Origin: Alphaproteobacteria bacterium
Lineage (GTDB): Bacteria; Pseudomonadota; Alphaproteobacteria; UBA9219
Assembly: GCA_026225415.1 (NCBI GenBank)
Contig: JAMFSS010000006.1
Span: forward strand, 97,046 to 161,045
Reading direction: 5' to 3'
Length of the DNA stretch: 64,000 bases
This document shows, piece after piece, positions 1 to 9,289 of this stretch. Numbering within the stretch: position 1 is the stretch's first letter; each line of letters opens with the position of its first letter. The position numbers were made by a program, and so were the translations under genes. The notes beneath the pieces were generated by a model. It saw only the letters and a program-made list of their open reading frames with translations. It had not been told where the DNA came from and ran no database searches.

Positions 1-231
1 AACCCGTCCCTGCTGGGATGGGCAAACCTTGAAATTGAAGTTGTCCCTTACGCCAAAGATAAGGAATGGCGTCTGGTCTGTAAAACAGGACAGACGGGCG
101 AAAGACTCTTTGCCTTTCTGATGCACAAAAATTATTTAAAACGCCGCTATCATCGCACTGATAAAGATATGGCGCCTGTCATGCCGCAAAGAACGCCACC
201 GCGTTCAGCCAAAACTCTCGAGTTCACTTAA
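1..231 (+). CDS. C-terminal fragment of an unrecognised protein (5' end outside window)
   Basis: An open frame runs from the first base to a TAA at 229-231, giving 76 residues without a start, so the gene begins upstream of the window. The visible part is basic and ends in a Pro/Arg-rich tail. I do not recognise the family. Its last 27 bases overlap the end of the convergent rluD gene. The uninterrupted frame and normal composition make it more likely real than chance, but a fragment this short cannot be assigned a function. Confidence 0.5.
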   Translation, partial: NPSLLGWANLEIEVVPYAKDKEWRLVCKTGQTGERLFAFLMHKNYLKRRYHRTDKDMAPVMPQRTPPRSAKTLEFT

Positions 232-1164
232 CAGCTGCTTCATATCTATGGGCAATTGAGAAGTAAATTTCCGCACCTTATTCGTGCGCGGATGAATAAA
301 CTGCAACCCCACCGCGTGCAAAGCCTGACGCGGAAATTTCTGTAAAAATTCATAACGCGTTTTGGCGCGACCAGACCCATAGGTTTTATCGCCCACCAAC
401 GGATGTTTCAAATGCGCCATATGCACGCGGATCTGATGCGTGCGGCCCGTCGCCAATTTACATTCCACCAATGTCACGCCGCCATAATTTTCAATCACCT
501 TGTAATGCGTCAGGGCGGCCTTGCCCTTGGCCGTCACCGCCATTTTTTTGCGGTCTTTCGTGCTGCGTCCAATCGGCGCGTCGATACTGCCCGATGGCAA
601 CACCACATCGCCCCACACTAACGCCTGATATGTCCGCGATAAACTTCTGTCGGCGAATTGCGCCGCCAGCGCGTGATGCGCGGTATCGTTTTTAGCGACC
701 ACCATTAAACCACTGGTATCCTTGTCCAGTCGGTGCACAATGCCTGGCCGCGCCACACCGCCAATGCCCGAAAGCGTCGCACCGCAATGCGCCAGCAAGG
801 CATTGACCAAAGTCATATCGCGATTGCCCGGCGCGGGATGCACGACCAAACCGACAGGTTTATCGATCACAATCACATCATCATCTTCATAGACAATGTC
901 CAAATCCATCGCCTGCGCTTCGGGTTCGGCTTTTTCCGGCGCGGGTAATTGCAGATGATAGGTTTCACCCGCCCGCACTTTCGCGCTGGCATTCGTGATG
1001 GTTTTTTTATCACGCGACAAATGCCCCGCTTCCATCAAGACCTGAATACGGGCACGTGAAATGCCGGTCTGTTGTTGCGTCGCCAACAAGGCGATAGCCT
1101 TGTCGATGCGCTGTCCGACGAAATCATCGGTGACAATCAAAACAAGATTTCCCAAAACGCTCAC
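205..1164 (-). CDS. rluD: Ribosomal large-subunit pseudouridine synthase, RluD family
   Basis: Converts uridines of 23S rRNA (helix 69 in the RluD group) to pseudouridine in the cytoplasm. The 319-residue protein has an N-terminal S4-like RNA-binding domain (about residues 18-65) and the pseudouridine synthase fold. The signature HRLDKDTSG places the catalytic aspartate at residue 147, and the ATGRTHQIRVH motif lies near the C-terminus. The start at 1164 is GTG with no strong Shine-Dalgarno sequence, so the exact start is uncertain. It converges on and slightly overlaps the partial gene at the window edge. RluC/RluD paralogues are hard to separate, so the subfamily name is less certain than the enzyme class. 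Confidence 0.9.
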   Translation of the reverse strand: MSVLGNLVLIVTDDFVGQRIDKAIALLATQQQTGISRARIQVLMEAGHLSRDKKTITNASAKVRAGETYHLQLPAPEKAEPEAQAMDLDIVYEDDDVIVIDKPVGLVVHPAPGNRDMTLVNALLAHCGATLSGIGGVARPGIVHRLDKDTSGLMVVAKNDTAHHALAAQFADRSLSRTYQALVWGDVVLPSGSIDAPIGRSTKDRKKMAVTAKGKAALTHYKVIENYGGVTLVECKLATGRTHQIRVHMAHLKHPLVGDKTYGSGRAKTRYEFLQKFPRQALHAVGLQFIHPRTNKVRKFTSQLPIDMKQLLSELESFG

Positions 1165-1189
1165 AATTGACGACCAACAGACGCAATCA

Positions 1190-1714
1190 TCACTTTATCT
1201 CAGGCGGTTGATCAATCTGATATTGCTGCGCGAATTGTGTCGCCATTTTCTGTATGGTGTCCGTCACGCGCTGGTCATGCACCGATACGCCGCTGATCAC
1301 GCGGGAATCCTGCCGCCAATAAACAACAGTTACACTGCGCAAGGTCGAAACCGGCGGCACAACGGCATTGACCTTGTTACGCGCCGAAAGGCTGATCCAC
1401 GAAACGCAATCCAGATTTTCATCGGCATAGGTGGAAATTTCGGGCGCCAGATTAATACGCGCCACACCCAATGAAAGCGGCTTGGCATCCGCCGCCAATG
1501 TCACCGGCAAATTCACGGCCTTAAAGGCAAACACCAACGCATTGGCGATTTTTTCACGCGACAAATTGCAGCTGTCGGCTGATTTTGTATCGGAAAAACT
1601 GGCGGGATCGATCACAATCTCACGCACGCCGGACAGGGCAGGCGCGGCACCTTGCGCCTGCGCCGCATGCGGCGCCAACAATAAACCGAGAAACAACAAG
1701 CCTGATTTACGCAT
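1190..1714 (-). CDS. Secreted protein of unknown function
   Basis: A 174-residue protein with a classic signal peptide: basic start, hydrophobic stretch, and AQA cleavage site near residue 21. The mature part contains two cysteines (in SCNL and LDCVSW) that could form a disulphide in the periplasm. No family is recognised. The ATG follows a strong GAGGAGGGG ribosome-binding site. It lies downstream of dksA on the same strand but is separated from it by a 148-bp palindromic element, which may end dksA transcription, so co-transcription is doubtful. Confidence 0.75.
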   Translation of the reverse strand: MRKSGLLFLGLLLAPHAAQAQGAAPALSGVREIVIDPASFSDTKSADSCNLSREKIANALVFAFKAVNLPVTLAADAKPLSLGVARINLAPEISTYADENLDCVSWISLSARNKVNAVVPPVSTLRSVTVVYWRQDSRVISGVSVHDQRVTDTIQKMATQFAQQYQIDQPPEIK

Positions 1715-1738
1715 GAGCCCCTCCTCTAGTGGGTTATT

Positions 1739-1886
1739 AAAAGCCTGTTCATAATTTTTTCAGGCTGAGTCGAAAATCGTGATTTTCTGGATTTCTTTCG
1801 CGCAGCATATAATTATATACGTGAGCAGAAAAAATACAAAAAAGCGCGATTTGCGGCCAGCATGGAAAGATCATGGCAGGCTTTTT
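1739..1886. repeat. 148-bp palindromic dispersed element, copy 1
   Basis: This segment is closely similar over its whole length to 43869-44017. Its ends are inverted repeats (AAAAGCCTG at the left, CAGGCTTTTT at the right). A second, longer imperfect stem lies inside, so the whole unit can fold into one long hairpin with an A+T-rich tip. It carries no coding capacity. Its right edge overlaps the stop codon region of dksA. It resembles a REP/BIME or MITE-like element in size and symmetry. Confidence 0.8.
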
Positions 1887-2313
1887 ATTCGCGTTCATCC
1901 CGTTGAGTACGTTCTTTACGTTCATGGCGTTCCTGCGCTTCCACGGTCAGGGTCGCGATGGGGCGCGCTTCCAGACGTTTAACGCCGATCGGTTCGCCCG
2001 TTTCTTCGCAATAACCATATTCGTTGCGTTCGATACGTTCCAACGCTTCGTCAATCTTGCTGATAAGCTTGCGTTGGCGATCGCGGGTGCGCAATTCCAA
2101 AGCCACTTCGGTTTCGGCCGAGGCGCGGTCGGTGATATCGGGTTCCTGCATGCCACCTTCATCTTGCAATTCATGCAAAGTGATGTCGGATTCGCGCACG
2201 ATTTCCAATTTCCACTCATGCAATTTATGCCGGAAAAAAGCCAGCATGACGGGGTTCATATATTTTTCTTTTTCCGTCGGCTTGTAGTTTGGTGGCACTG
2301 TAACGCTGGACAT
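1885..2313 (-). CDS. dksA: RNA polymerase-binding transcription factor DksA (zinc-ligand-poor type)
   Basis: DksA binds the RNA polymerase secondary channel and acts with ppGpp on rRNA and amino-acid promoters. The 142-residue protein has the long coiled-coil segment rich in Glu/Arg, with the DxxD-type tip in EPDITDRAS, followed by the globular module YGYCEETGEPIGVKRLEARP. Only one of the four cysteines that bind zinc in E. coli DksA remains; I recall this as usual for alphaproteobacterial homologues. An upstream TTG would add two residues, but the ATG at 2313 sits six bases after AGGAG and is preferred. The stop codon lies inside the palindromic element at 1739-1886. Confidence 0.92.
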   Translation of the reverse strand: MSSVTVPPNYKPTEKEKYMNPVMLAFFRHKLHEWKLEIVRESDITLHELQDEGGMQEPDITDRASAETEVALELRTRDRQRKLISKIDEALERIERNEYGYCEETGEPIGVKRLEARPIATLTVEAQERHERKERTQRDERE

Positions 2314-2341
2314 CGGCAACTCCTGAAGAGGGTCTATATCC

Positions 2342-3514
2342 CTAAAGCGGGGCAGAGGAACATAGAAGGACTGTACGCATCAAGTCAACGCAGGCGATAA
2401 GCTGGGATTTGTCAATGAATTCATCGGGTTGATGCGCCTGGTCGATTGAGCCGGGGCCGCACACAACCGCGCCGACCCCCAATTTCTGGAAAATGCCCGC
2501 TTCGGTGCCGAACGAAACCGCATGGGTTTCATCGCATTTCAACGCCCGCCCCAATATCTGCACACCGCGATTATTGGCCGTCGCCTGAAAAGCGGGAATG
2601 TCGAAACAGGTGCAAATTTTCATACCTGCTTTCGGTGCAAAGGGCGCAAAACGGTGTCCGAATTTTTCGGTCGCACGTGTTTCGATATTTTGTAAATCAT
2701 CTTGCGCCGAATCACCGGGATGGGCGCGGCTTTGCCACACCAGCGTGCAATGTTCGGGGATGATATTTTCCGCCGTTCCGCCCGCAATGGTCGCCAGATT
2801 AAATGTGGTGTAAGGCGGATCAAGGCGCGAATCCACATAGGCATTTTGTTTCTTATGTTGCGCCACTTCCGTGATAACGCCCATCAGATCATGTGCAATT
2901 TCAATCGCACTTAATCCCTTATCAGGTTTGCCCGAATGACCCGACACGCCGGTGATTTCGGCGCGATAGGCGGAAACACCTTTATGTTGATCGATAATTC
3001 TTAGATCTGTCGGCTCGCCAATCCATATCCATTCGGGCGCAATCTTTTTCGCAACTAGATAATCGGCCAACCGTTTCGCGCCTGACATATCGCTTTCTTC
3101 ATCATGGGTCAGCGCAAGATGAAAGCAGGTGTCTATAGTGGCCGCCAAAAATTCGGGAACAAATGCCAAGGCGCAGGCAATAAACCCCTTCATATCAACC
3201 GCGCCGCGCCCGTAAAATTTTCCGTCGCGTTCCGTTAAGGTAAAAGGGCTTGATGTCCATTGCTGCCCCTCAACCGGCACAACATCGGTATGGCCCGCAA
3301 TCACAACGCCGTTTTTGCCGTTACCAATCGTCGCCCATAACGAAGCTTTTGCGCCATCTTCGCTTTCGACAATCTCGCTTGCGACACCAAAACCCGCCAG
3401 ATAATCGCGCACCCAATCAATCAAAGCGCGGTTGGAATTTCGCGACACGGTATCGAACCCGACCAGCGCGGTGAGTATTTTTTCAACCTGTTCGATATTA
3501 CTTGGCGTGGACAA
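2342..3514 (-). CDS. argE: Acetylornithine deacetylase
   Basis: M20-family metallopeptidase-like hydrolase that removes acetate from N-acetylornithine in arginine synthesis. The 390-residue protein shows the first metal-binding motif AGHTDVVPVEG, the catalytic GRGAVDMKG with the bridging aspartate, and the DEESD motif. A dimerisation lid domain follows (about residues 175-285). I chose TTG at 3514 because AGGAAAG lies just upstream and the encoded STPSNIEQV opening fits the family; a GTG at 3529 lacks a ribosome-binding site. The start overlaps the end of the WD40 gene by 17 bases, suggesting translational coupling in a cobW-like/WD40/argE operon. A succinyl-diaminopimelate desuccinylase is the main alternative. 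Confidence 0.88.
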   Translation of the reverse strand: MSTPSNIEQVEKILTALVGFDTVSRNSNRALIDWVRDYLAGFGVASEIVESEDGAKASLWATIGNGKNGVVIAGHTDVVPVEGQQWTSSPFTLTERDGKFYGRGAVDMKGFIACALAFVPEFLAATIDTCFHLALTHDEESDMSGAKRLADYLVAKKIAPEWIWIGEPTDLRIIDQHKGVSAYRAEITGVSGHSGKPDKGLSAIEIAHDLMGVITEVAQHKKQNAYVDSRLDPPYTTFNLATIAGGTAENIIPEHCTLVWQSRAHPGDSAQDDLQNIETRATEKFGHRFAPFAPKAGMKICTCFDIPAFQATANNRGVQILGRALKCDETHAVSFGTEAGIFQKLGVGAVVCGPGSIDQAHQPDEFIDKSQLIACVDLMRTVLLCSSAPL

Positions 3515-4553
3515 GTGCTTTCCTGACACTATCAATCGTGAACAACAAAACATTGCCAGTTTCCGTTGCCGCGAACAAGCAATCACCACCGGCATTCCAC
3601 ACAAGCCCTGTTATCGTATTTTTATCCCCCGAAGCGGGCGGATGTATCATAATTTCCATACGCCCGTCCAAAGGCGCCAAAACAATCATCCCGTCATCAT
3701 ATCCGGCGGCAATCATGTCATCTTTCGGATGCGGCGCGACTTGCGTTACCAATCGCCCGTCCTGCCCGCCCAAAGTCACGGGTGGTTTACCCCACGGCCC
3801 GCCACCCGAAAACGGCCAACAAATAATTTGGTCAGCCCCGGCAGTCGCCAAAAATTTCCCGCGCCCCGTCCATGCCATCGATTTTATTTTCGCGGCATAA
3901 CCCTGCATCCGCATTTCTTTGCTGTCGGATATCTGCCAGCCATGCAGCGCGTTTTCCTGCATGCTGGTCATCAGAATTTTGCCGTCCGCGCTCCACAACA
4001 TATCCAGATGCGAACCCTTCCATGCCAACACGCTTGGCGTCGCATCCTTCGCATTCAACCAAAACAACGATACGCCGTTATAATGCGATACAGCCAAACG
4101 TTTGCCATTGGGGCTAAAGGCGATGTCGCCCGCATTGCTGGGCACGGCCAAAGGCGCATCGAATTTTGCTTTGCCTTCTTCATCAAGAACATAAATTTTC
4201 TTGCCGACATTGTACGCGCGATGTTTGCCATCAACGGCACCCGCAACATGATCGACCCATTGATTTTTATGTTCGGCGATAAGTGTCGTTTCATGGGTCA
4301 ACGGATTTAGGATAAAAACCTTACCATCGTCGCCACCCGATAAAAACGCGTGATCATCGGCATCGGGACGCAACGACAAAGAAATCCCGTCATGCAATGC
4401 CAGCGTATGCGGATTATCTTTTTCATCATTGGCGATAAACAACCGCACCGACCCATCGGCAAAAGACGCGGCCACAAAATCGCCGCGCCGATTGACGCAC
4501 AGCGACAAAACCGGCGCATCGAAAACCCATTGATGAAAAAGCGCAGAGTTCAT
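3498..4553 (-). CDS. WD40-repeat protein
   Basis: A 351-residue protein of roughly seven degenerate WD40 blades, seen as recurring phrases such as GDIAFSPNGKRLAVS, DMLWSADGKILMT, SMAWTGRGKFLATAGAD and GLVWNAGGDCLFAATETG. There is no signal peptide, so it is probably a cytoplasmic beta-propeller scaffold. The start at 4553 lies seven bases after the stop of the COG0523 GTPase gene, and the next gene overlaps its end, so the three form a tight operon. As I recall, a WD40 gene beside a COG0523 GTPase is a recurrent alphaproteobacterial pair, which suggests a joint role in metal handling, but no direct function can be read from the sequence. Confidence 0.85.
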   Translation of the reverse strand: MNSALFHQWVFDAPVLSLCVNRRGDFVAASFADGSVRLFIANDEKDNPHTLALHDGISLSLRPDADDHAFLSGGDDGKVFILNPLTHETTLIAEHKNQWVDHVAGAVDGKHRAYNVGKKIYVLDEEGKAKFDAPLAVPSNAGDIAFSPNGKRLAVSHYNGVSLFWLNAKDATPSVLAWKGSHLDMLWSADGKILMTSMQENALHGWQISDSKEMRMQGYAAKIKSMAWTGRGKFLATAGADQIICWPFSGGGPWGKPPVTLGGQDGRLVTQVAPHPKDDMIAAGYDDGMIVLAPLDGRMEIMIHPPASGDKNTITGLVWNAGGDCLFAATETGNVLLFTIDSVRKALVHAK

Positions 4554-4560
4554 ACTCGAC

Positions 4561-5589
4561 CTATGCCGCACACAACGCAAACCCGTCGCGCAATCCCTGT
4601 TCATCCAGCTGCCGCCCAATAAACACCAAACGGCTGACGCGTTTTTCACCCGCCTTCCATGGCGCCAATTCGGTCGCATCCATCATCATATGCACACCCT
4701 GAATAACCAGACGTTTTTCACTACCCGCAATATCCATAATACCTTTATAGCGCAGCAAATCCTGCCCTTTGTTGGCGCGCAAATCGCCCATCCATGTTTC
4801 AAACTTCACGCCGTCCAACGCTTTGTCGGTCGTTAAAGACAGGCTCGAAATATCGCTGTCGCTGATGTGATTATGGTCGTGATGATCATGGTGATGATCA
4901 TGACCGCAATGTTCATCATGCACGTGGTCGTGATCATGATGCTCCTCACCCTTCAAAAAATCCGGCTCGCGTTTCAAAATTTCGGCCAGATCGAAACTGC
5001 CCAATCCCATCACCTGTTCCAAAGGCACATCGCATTTCGTGGTGCGAACAATTTTGGCAAAACGGTTGATGCCGCGAATGGCGCGTTCAACCCCCGCCAA
5101 TTCGTCTGCCGAAACAAGATCCGCCTTGTTCAACAAGATAACATCGGCAAAAGCGATTTGTTCCTGCGCCTCGCGGGAATCCTTCAACCGCAAAGGCAAA
5201 TGCTTGGCATCAACAACCGTCACGATGCTGTCAATTTTCGCCTTGGCCGCAATTTCTTCATCGGCAAAAAAAGTTTGCGCAACTGGCGCAGGGTCGGCAA
5301 GCCCGGTTGTTTCCACCAATATCCCGTCAAAATTCGTGGATCGTTTCAACAAGCCGGAAATCACGCGGATCAAATCGCCGCGCACCGTGCAACAGATGCA
5401 CCCGTTATTCATTTCAAAAATTTCTTCGTCGGAATTGACCACCAACGCGCCGTCGATACCTTCTTCACCATACTCGTTAACGATAACCGCATATTTTTTT
5501 CCATGCGGTTCCGACAGGATGCGATTAAGCAACGTGGTTTTACCCGCGCCCAAATAGCCGGTCAGAACAGTTACGGGGATTTGTGACAT
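4561..5589 (-). CDS. COG0523 (CobW/YjiA-type) GTPase with His-rich metal-binding loop
   Basis: G3E-family P-loop GTPase thought to deliver metal ions, often zinc, to client proteins. The 342-residue protein has Walker A GYLGAGKTT (residues 11-19), the family hallmark GCICC (63-67) used for metal coordination, the guanine motif NKAD, and a long His/Asp-rich stretch (about 214-240). A CobW C-terminal domain follows. The ATG at 5589 has an AAAGG ribosome-binding site; a GTG three codons upstream does not fit as well. It heads the operon with the WD40 gene and argE. The subgroup (zinc or cobalt) cannot be decided from sequence, and I saw no clear Zur site upstream. Confidence 0.9.
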   Translation of the reverse strand: MSQIPVTVLTGYLGAGKTTLLNRILSEPHGKKYAVIVNEYGEEGIDGALVVNSDEEIFEMNNGCICCTVRGDLIRVISGLLKRSTNFDGILVETTGLADPAPVAQTFFADEEIAAKAKIDSIVTVVDAKHLPLRLKDSREAQEQIAFADVILLNKADLVSADELAGVERAIRGINRFAKIVRTTKCDVPLEQVMGLGSFDLAEILKREPDFLKGEEHHDHDHVHDEHCGHDHHHDHHDHNHISDSDISSLSLTTDKALDGVKFETWMGDLRANKGQDLLRYKGIMDIAGSEKRLVIQGVHMMMDATELAPWKAGEKRVSRLVFIGRQLDEQGLRDGFALCAA

Positions 5590-5762
5590 CGCAAACACCT
5601 TTTGGTTAATTCGTTACCCACAGAGGATATCGCCCTTTTAACAATTTAATTCAAGAGGCGCGAAACTATTAGTTTTAATTGCTTGCTTACACGAACAGGT
5701 ATAAGAAAAGGGCGTTATTTAAAGTTTTCCGCGCTGCAGTAGGCAGCCAAACAGGGGGCAAT

Positions 5763-6122
5763 ATGCAACCATCCATGATCAGCGATATTTCCGCATGGCA
5801 AGTGACCGAGCCGGAAATTATGGACACCGATAAATATCTGAGCAGCGCAAACGCGCCCGACTTTGAAGAAGACGCCCGCCTGTGCATCACCAGCGGCGCA
5901 CGCGCCATGGTGCTTAACTGCGCCGCGCTGACCTACGCGACCGGCGCAGGCATGCGCGCCTTTTTAAATATCGCCCGTATGATGCAAGACGCAGGCGGCA
6001 TGTTGTCGGTGCAAAACCTGTCCGGCCAGCCACGCGATATCTTCATGGCCTGCGGCATGAATGGCATGATTACAATGAACGACGGGGCTTCCCTGTCATC
6101 CGGCATGCAGCAAATCGCTTAA
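5763..6122 (+). CDS. STAS-domain protein (anti-anti-sigma factor-like)
   Basis: A 119-residue single-domain protein. The central part, ending in ALTYATGAGMRAFLNIARM, matches the STAS fold, where a Ser/Thr in this region is phosphorylated in SpoIIAA-type antagonists; here the position reads ATGAG. It probably takes part in partner switching with an anti-sigma kinase, but none is encoded nearby. The ATG follows a strong CAGGGGG ribosome-binding site. It stands alone between the divergent COG0523 operon and gatB. Confidence 0.75.
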   Translation: MQPSMISDISAWQVTEPEIMDTDKYLSSANAPDFEEDARLCITSGARAMVLNCAALTYATGAGMRAFLNIARMMQDAGGMLSVQNLSGQPRDIFMACGMNGMITMNDGASLSSGMQQIA

Positions 6123-6203
6123 AATCCCCGCTTTGCCTTCGCAACCGTTTGCCGCTATTCTGTGCGCGCAAGACCCCTTTTCTTATCTTAAGAGCATCAA
6201 TCA

Positions 6204-7658
6204 ATGGCATATATTCAAGGCAATACCGGCGAATGGGAAATGGTTATCGGGCTGGAAGTCCATGCCCAGATAATATCCAACTCCAAACTTTTTTCCGGCG
6301 CGGCGACAGAATTCGGCGCCGCCCCCAATGCACAGGTCAGCCTGGTCGATGCCGGCTTTCCCGGCATGTTGCCCGTTATCAATGAAATCTGTATCGAACA
6401 GGCGGTGCGCACCGGCCTGGGGCTTAAAGCCGAAATCAATATGACCTCGGTCTTCGACCGCAAAAATTATTTCTATGCCGATTTGCCCAACGGCTATCAG
6501 ATCAGCCAGTTCACACAACCCATCGTCGGCAAAGGCGAAATCCTGCTCGATCTGGCGGATGGCAGCACGCAAACGGTCGGCATCACGCGCCTGCATCTGG
6601 AACAAGACGCTGGCAAAAGCATGCATGACCAAAGCCCCAACGAAACCTATGTCGATTTAAACCGCGCCGGTGTTGCGCTGATGGAAATCGTTTCCGAACC
6701 CGATATGCGTTCGGGCGAGGAAGCGGGCGCGTATTTGAAAAAACTCCGCGCCATTTTGCGTTATCTGGAAACCTGCGACGGCAATATGGAAGAAGGGTCG
6801 ATGCGTTGCGACGTCAATTTGTCGATGCGCCGCAAAGGCGTCACCACCTTGGGCACGCGTTGCGAAATTAAAAACGTCAACTCCATCCGCTTTGTGCAGC
6901 AGGCGATTGAATTCGAAGCGGTGCGTCAGGTCGAAATTCTGGAAGCGGGCGGCGAAATCAAACAGGAAACCCGTCTGTGGGACACAACCAAAGGCGAAAC
7001 GCGCAGCATGCGGTCGAAAGAAGATGCGCATGATTACCGTTATTTCCCCGACCCTGATTTACTGCCGCTTGTCCTCGACCCGAAAATGGTCGCAGACATC
7101 AAAGCCCATCTGCCCGAATTGCCCGATGATAAAAGGGCACGATTTATCAGTGAATATGGCCTGAAACCCTATGATGCTTCGGTGCTGGTCGCCGAAAAAC
7201 CATCGGCAGAGTTTTTTGAAAAAGTCGCCAAAGGCCGCGACGGCAAACTGGCCGCTAACTGGGTCACGGGTGATTTCTTCGGCGCGCTTAACAAACTCGG
7301 CAAAACCATCGAAACCAGCCCCCTCAGCGCAGACGCACTCGGCGGCCTGATCGACCTTATCAGCGACAACACAATCTCCGGCCGTATCGCCAAGGATGTG
7401 TTTGAAGAAATGCTGTCATCCGGCAAAGCGGCCGCGCAAATCGTTGAAGAAAAAGGCCTGCGTCAGGTCACAGACACCGGCGCGATTGAAAAATCCATCG
7501 ACGAAATTCTGGCGGCCAACCCCGACAAAGTCGCCGAATATAAATCCGGTAAGGACAAGCTGTTCGGCTTCTTCGTCGGCCAAATCATGAAATCCACCGG
7601 CGGCAAAGCCAACCCCGCCATGTTGAATGATTTACTTAAGAAGAAACTATTGGCTTAA
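6204..7658 (+). CDS. gatB: Aspartyl/glutamyl-tRNA(Asn/Gln) amidotransferase subunit B
   Basis: Subunit of GatCAB, which converts misacylated Glu-tRNA(Gln) and Asp-tRNA(Asn) to the correct amide forms. The 484-residue protein has the GatB/E catalytic cradle, beginning with VIGLEVHAQ, with the family signature [16 protein letters not shown] and the SMRCDVNLS block. A C-terminal YqeY-like tRNA-binding tail occupies about residues 340-484. Length is normal for the family. gatC and gatA, often just upstream in alphaproteobacteria, are absent here. Confidence 0.96.
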   Translation: MAYIQGNTGEWEMVIGLEVHAQIISNSKLFSGAATEFGAAPNAQVSLVDAGFPGMLPVINEICIEQAVRTGLGLKAEINMTSVFDRKNYFYADLPNGYQISQFTQPIVGKGEILLDLADGSTQTVGITRLHLEQDAGKSMHDQSPNETYVDLNRAGVALMEIVSEPDMRSGEEAGAYLKKLRAILRYLETCDGNMEEGSMRCDVNLSMRRKGVTTLGTRCEIKNVNSIRFVQQAIEFEAVRQVEILEAGGEIKQETRLWDTTKGETRSMRSKEDAHDYRYFPDPDLLPLVLDPKMVADIKAHLPELPDDKRARFISEYGLKPYDASVLVAEKPSAEFFEKVAKGRDGKLAANWVTGDFFGALNKLGKTIETSPLSADALGGLIDLISDNTISGRIAKDVFEEMLSSGKAAAQIVEEKGLRQVTDTGAIEKSIDEILAANPDKVAEYKSGKDKLFGFFVGQIMKSTGGKANPAMLNDLLKKKLLA

Positions 7659-7676
7659 CCCTTTAAAGGAATCGAT

Positions 7677-8255
7677 ATGAGTCTTGAAAAGATGAAAATC
7701 GATTTTATAAGGCGGGAATTTCTGACGCTCTCAATTAATGGAGCGTTTCAACATAATCATGTTTATGAGGCTCAAGTCTCACAAGATCAGAAAACTGTCT
7801 TAAAAGAAGAAATATACGAAGAACTAAACAAGATAGTCACCGAATACAATCAATCCGATATAAATATAGATTGCGAAACACATATCACAAAAATTGAGGG
7901 ATTTAGAACATGGCTTGAGGGCAAAACAGAAATCATAAGACCGGAAAAGCATGGCGAAGATGGTGCGACTTTCGGGACGGCCCAGAAGCTGCTTAATCTC
8001 TACCTGAAATATATGTGGTGCCTGGGAATATTAAATAAAATACCGCCACATTGTCCGCTGGATTCCATCATCCTTCAGAAAACGCTTGGGCTAAAAGAAA
8101 GATGGAAAAAGATGAGCAAAGGGCAATATGACGTTATTACAAAAAAGATGCCAAACATCGAAAAGATAGCAGAATGGGAATTAATGGAATGGGAAGAATA
8201 CAGAAACAAACAGTATAACAAATCGAAGAAAAACCTGTCCAATAAACAACAATGA
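7677..8255 (+). CDS. Orphan protein of unknown function, A+T-rich
   Basis: A 192-residue soluble protein with a good ribosome-binding site (AAAGGAAT) 18 bases after gatB. The middle carries a distinctive block, [14 protein letters not shown] followed by a cysteine-histidine stretch (PPHCPLDS), and the C-terminus is Lys-rich and helical. Base composition and codon choice (many AAA, ATA and AGA codons) differ sharply from gatB and cobS on either side, which points to recent acquisition. I do not recognise the family with certainty and infer no function. Confidence 0.75.
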   Translation: MSLEKMKIDFIRREFLTLSINGAFQHNHVYEAQVSQDQKTVLKEEIYEELNKIVTEYNQSDINIDCETHITKIEGFRTWLEGKTEIIRPEKHGEDGATFGTAQKLLNLYLKYMWCLGILNKIPPHCPLDSIILQKTLGLKERWKKMSKGQYDVITKKMPNIEKIAEWELMEWEEYRNKQYNKSKKNLSNKQQ

Positions 8256-8265
8256 CTCTTACCTC

Positions 8266-8274
8266 TGTTATGAT
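8266..8274 (+). promoter_or_regulatory. Candidate extended -10 promoter for cobS
   Basis: TGT followed by TATGAT forms an extended -10 box about 60 bases before the cobS start. No good -35 hexamer accompanies it. It would give cobS its own transcript, independent of the acquired gene upstream. Confidence 0.35.
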
Positions 8275-8334
8275 AAAATAAAAAACAAAGAAGCCCATCC
8301 TTATCGCAACGCCTTTGCCGCAAAGATTACAATA

Positions 8335-9288
8335 ATGACATCCACCAAAGACCAGACAACCCCAGACACCACAATCTCCGCCCGCAAAATATTCGACATC
8401 GATACCGAATGGCAAATCCCCGCCTTTGCGGAACGCACCGAACATGTGCCGGAAGTGGACAAAGCTTACCGTTTTGACCCCGATACCACGCTCGCCATTC
8501 TGGCCGGTTTCGCGCATAACCGCCGCGTATTGGTGCAGGGTTTCCACGGCACCGGCAAATCGACCCATATCGAACAAGTCGCGGCGCGCCTTAACTGGCC
8601 GTGCCTGCGCGTCAATCTCGACAGCCATATCAGTCGTATCGATCTGATCGGCAAGGACGCCATTGTTTTAAAAGACGGCAAACAAATCACCGAATACCGC
8701 GAAGGTATTTTGCCGTGGGCGTTGCAACGCAATTGCGCGTTGGTGTTCGATGAATATGACGCGGGCCGTCCCGATGTGATGTTTGTTATCCAACGCGTGC
8801 TGGAAGTCGAAGGCAAGCTTACCCTCCTCGACCAGAACCGCGTTATCCACCCGCACCCAAGCTTCCGTTTGTTCGCCACATCCAACACGGTTGGTCTTGG
8901 CGATACCACCGGCCTCTATCACGGTACGCATGCGCTCAACCAAGGCCAACTTGACCGTTGGAACATCGTTGCCAATCTGAATTACCTGCCCGCCGAGGAA
9001 GAAGAAGCCATCATCGCCGCCAAAGTCCCCGCCTTTACCAAAACCCATAAAGACGCGCTGCGCGGTATGGTCGCACTCGCCAACCTGACCCGCCAAAGCT
9101 TCATGAACGGCGACATCTCCACCGTCATGTCGCCGCGCACCGTTATTTCATGGGCGGAAAACGCGGTGATTTTCGGCAATACCGAATCCGCCTTTCGTCT
9201 GACCTTCCTGAACAAATGCGACGAAGCCGAACGCGCCGCGATTGGCGAGCTGTATCAACGCTGCATGGGCGCGGAACTGGCGGCATAA
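8335..9288 (+). CDS. cobS: AAA+ ATPase, cobaltochelatase subunit CobS
   Basis: CobS is the MoxR-like AAA+ motor that, with CobT, drives cobalt insertion by CobN in aerobic cobalamin synthesis. The 317-residue protein has a family-typical N-terminus (RKIFDID, then [17 protein letters not shown]), Walker [10 protein letters not shown], Walker [12 protein letters not shown] and sensor motif FATSNT. Its partner cobT, normally adjacent, lies at 32638 in this window, more than 23 kb away, and no other cobalamin genes are visible. The ATPase pair may therefore serve another chelatase or chaperone role in this organism. A DUF3800 gene starts one base after its stop. Confidence 0.93.
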   Translation: MTSTKDQTTPDTTISARKIFDIDTEWQIPAFAERTEHVPEVDKAYRFDPDTTLAILAGFAHNRRVLVQGFHGTGKSTHIEQVAARLNWPCLRVNLDSHISRIDLIGKDAIVLKDGKQITEYREGILPWALQRNCALVFDEYDAGRPDVMFVIQRVLEVEGKLTLLDQNRVIHPHPSFRLFATSNTVGLGDTTGLYHGTHALNQGQLDRWNIVANLNYLPAEEEEAIIAAKVPAFTKTHKDALRGMVALANLTRQSFMNGDISTVMSPRTVISWAENAVIFGNTESAFRLTFLNKCDEAERAAIGELYQRCMGAELAA

Positions 9289-9289
9289 C

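Noticed and set aside
4867..5586. 239-codon plus-strand open frame opposite the COG0523 GTPase
   Set aside because: Its Met/Val-rich start is the antisense of the His/Asp-rich loop; the minus-strand protein has clear family motifs.
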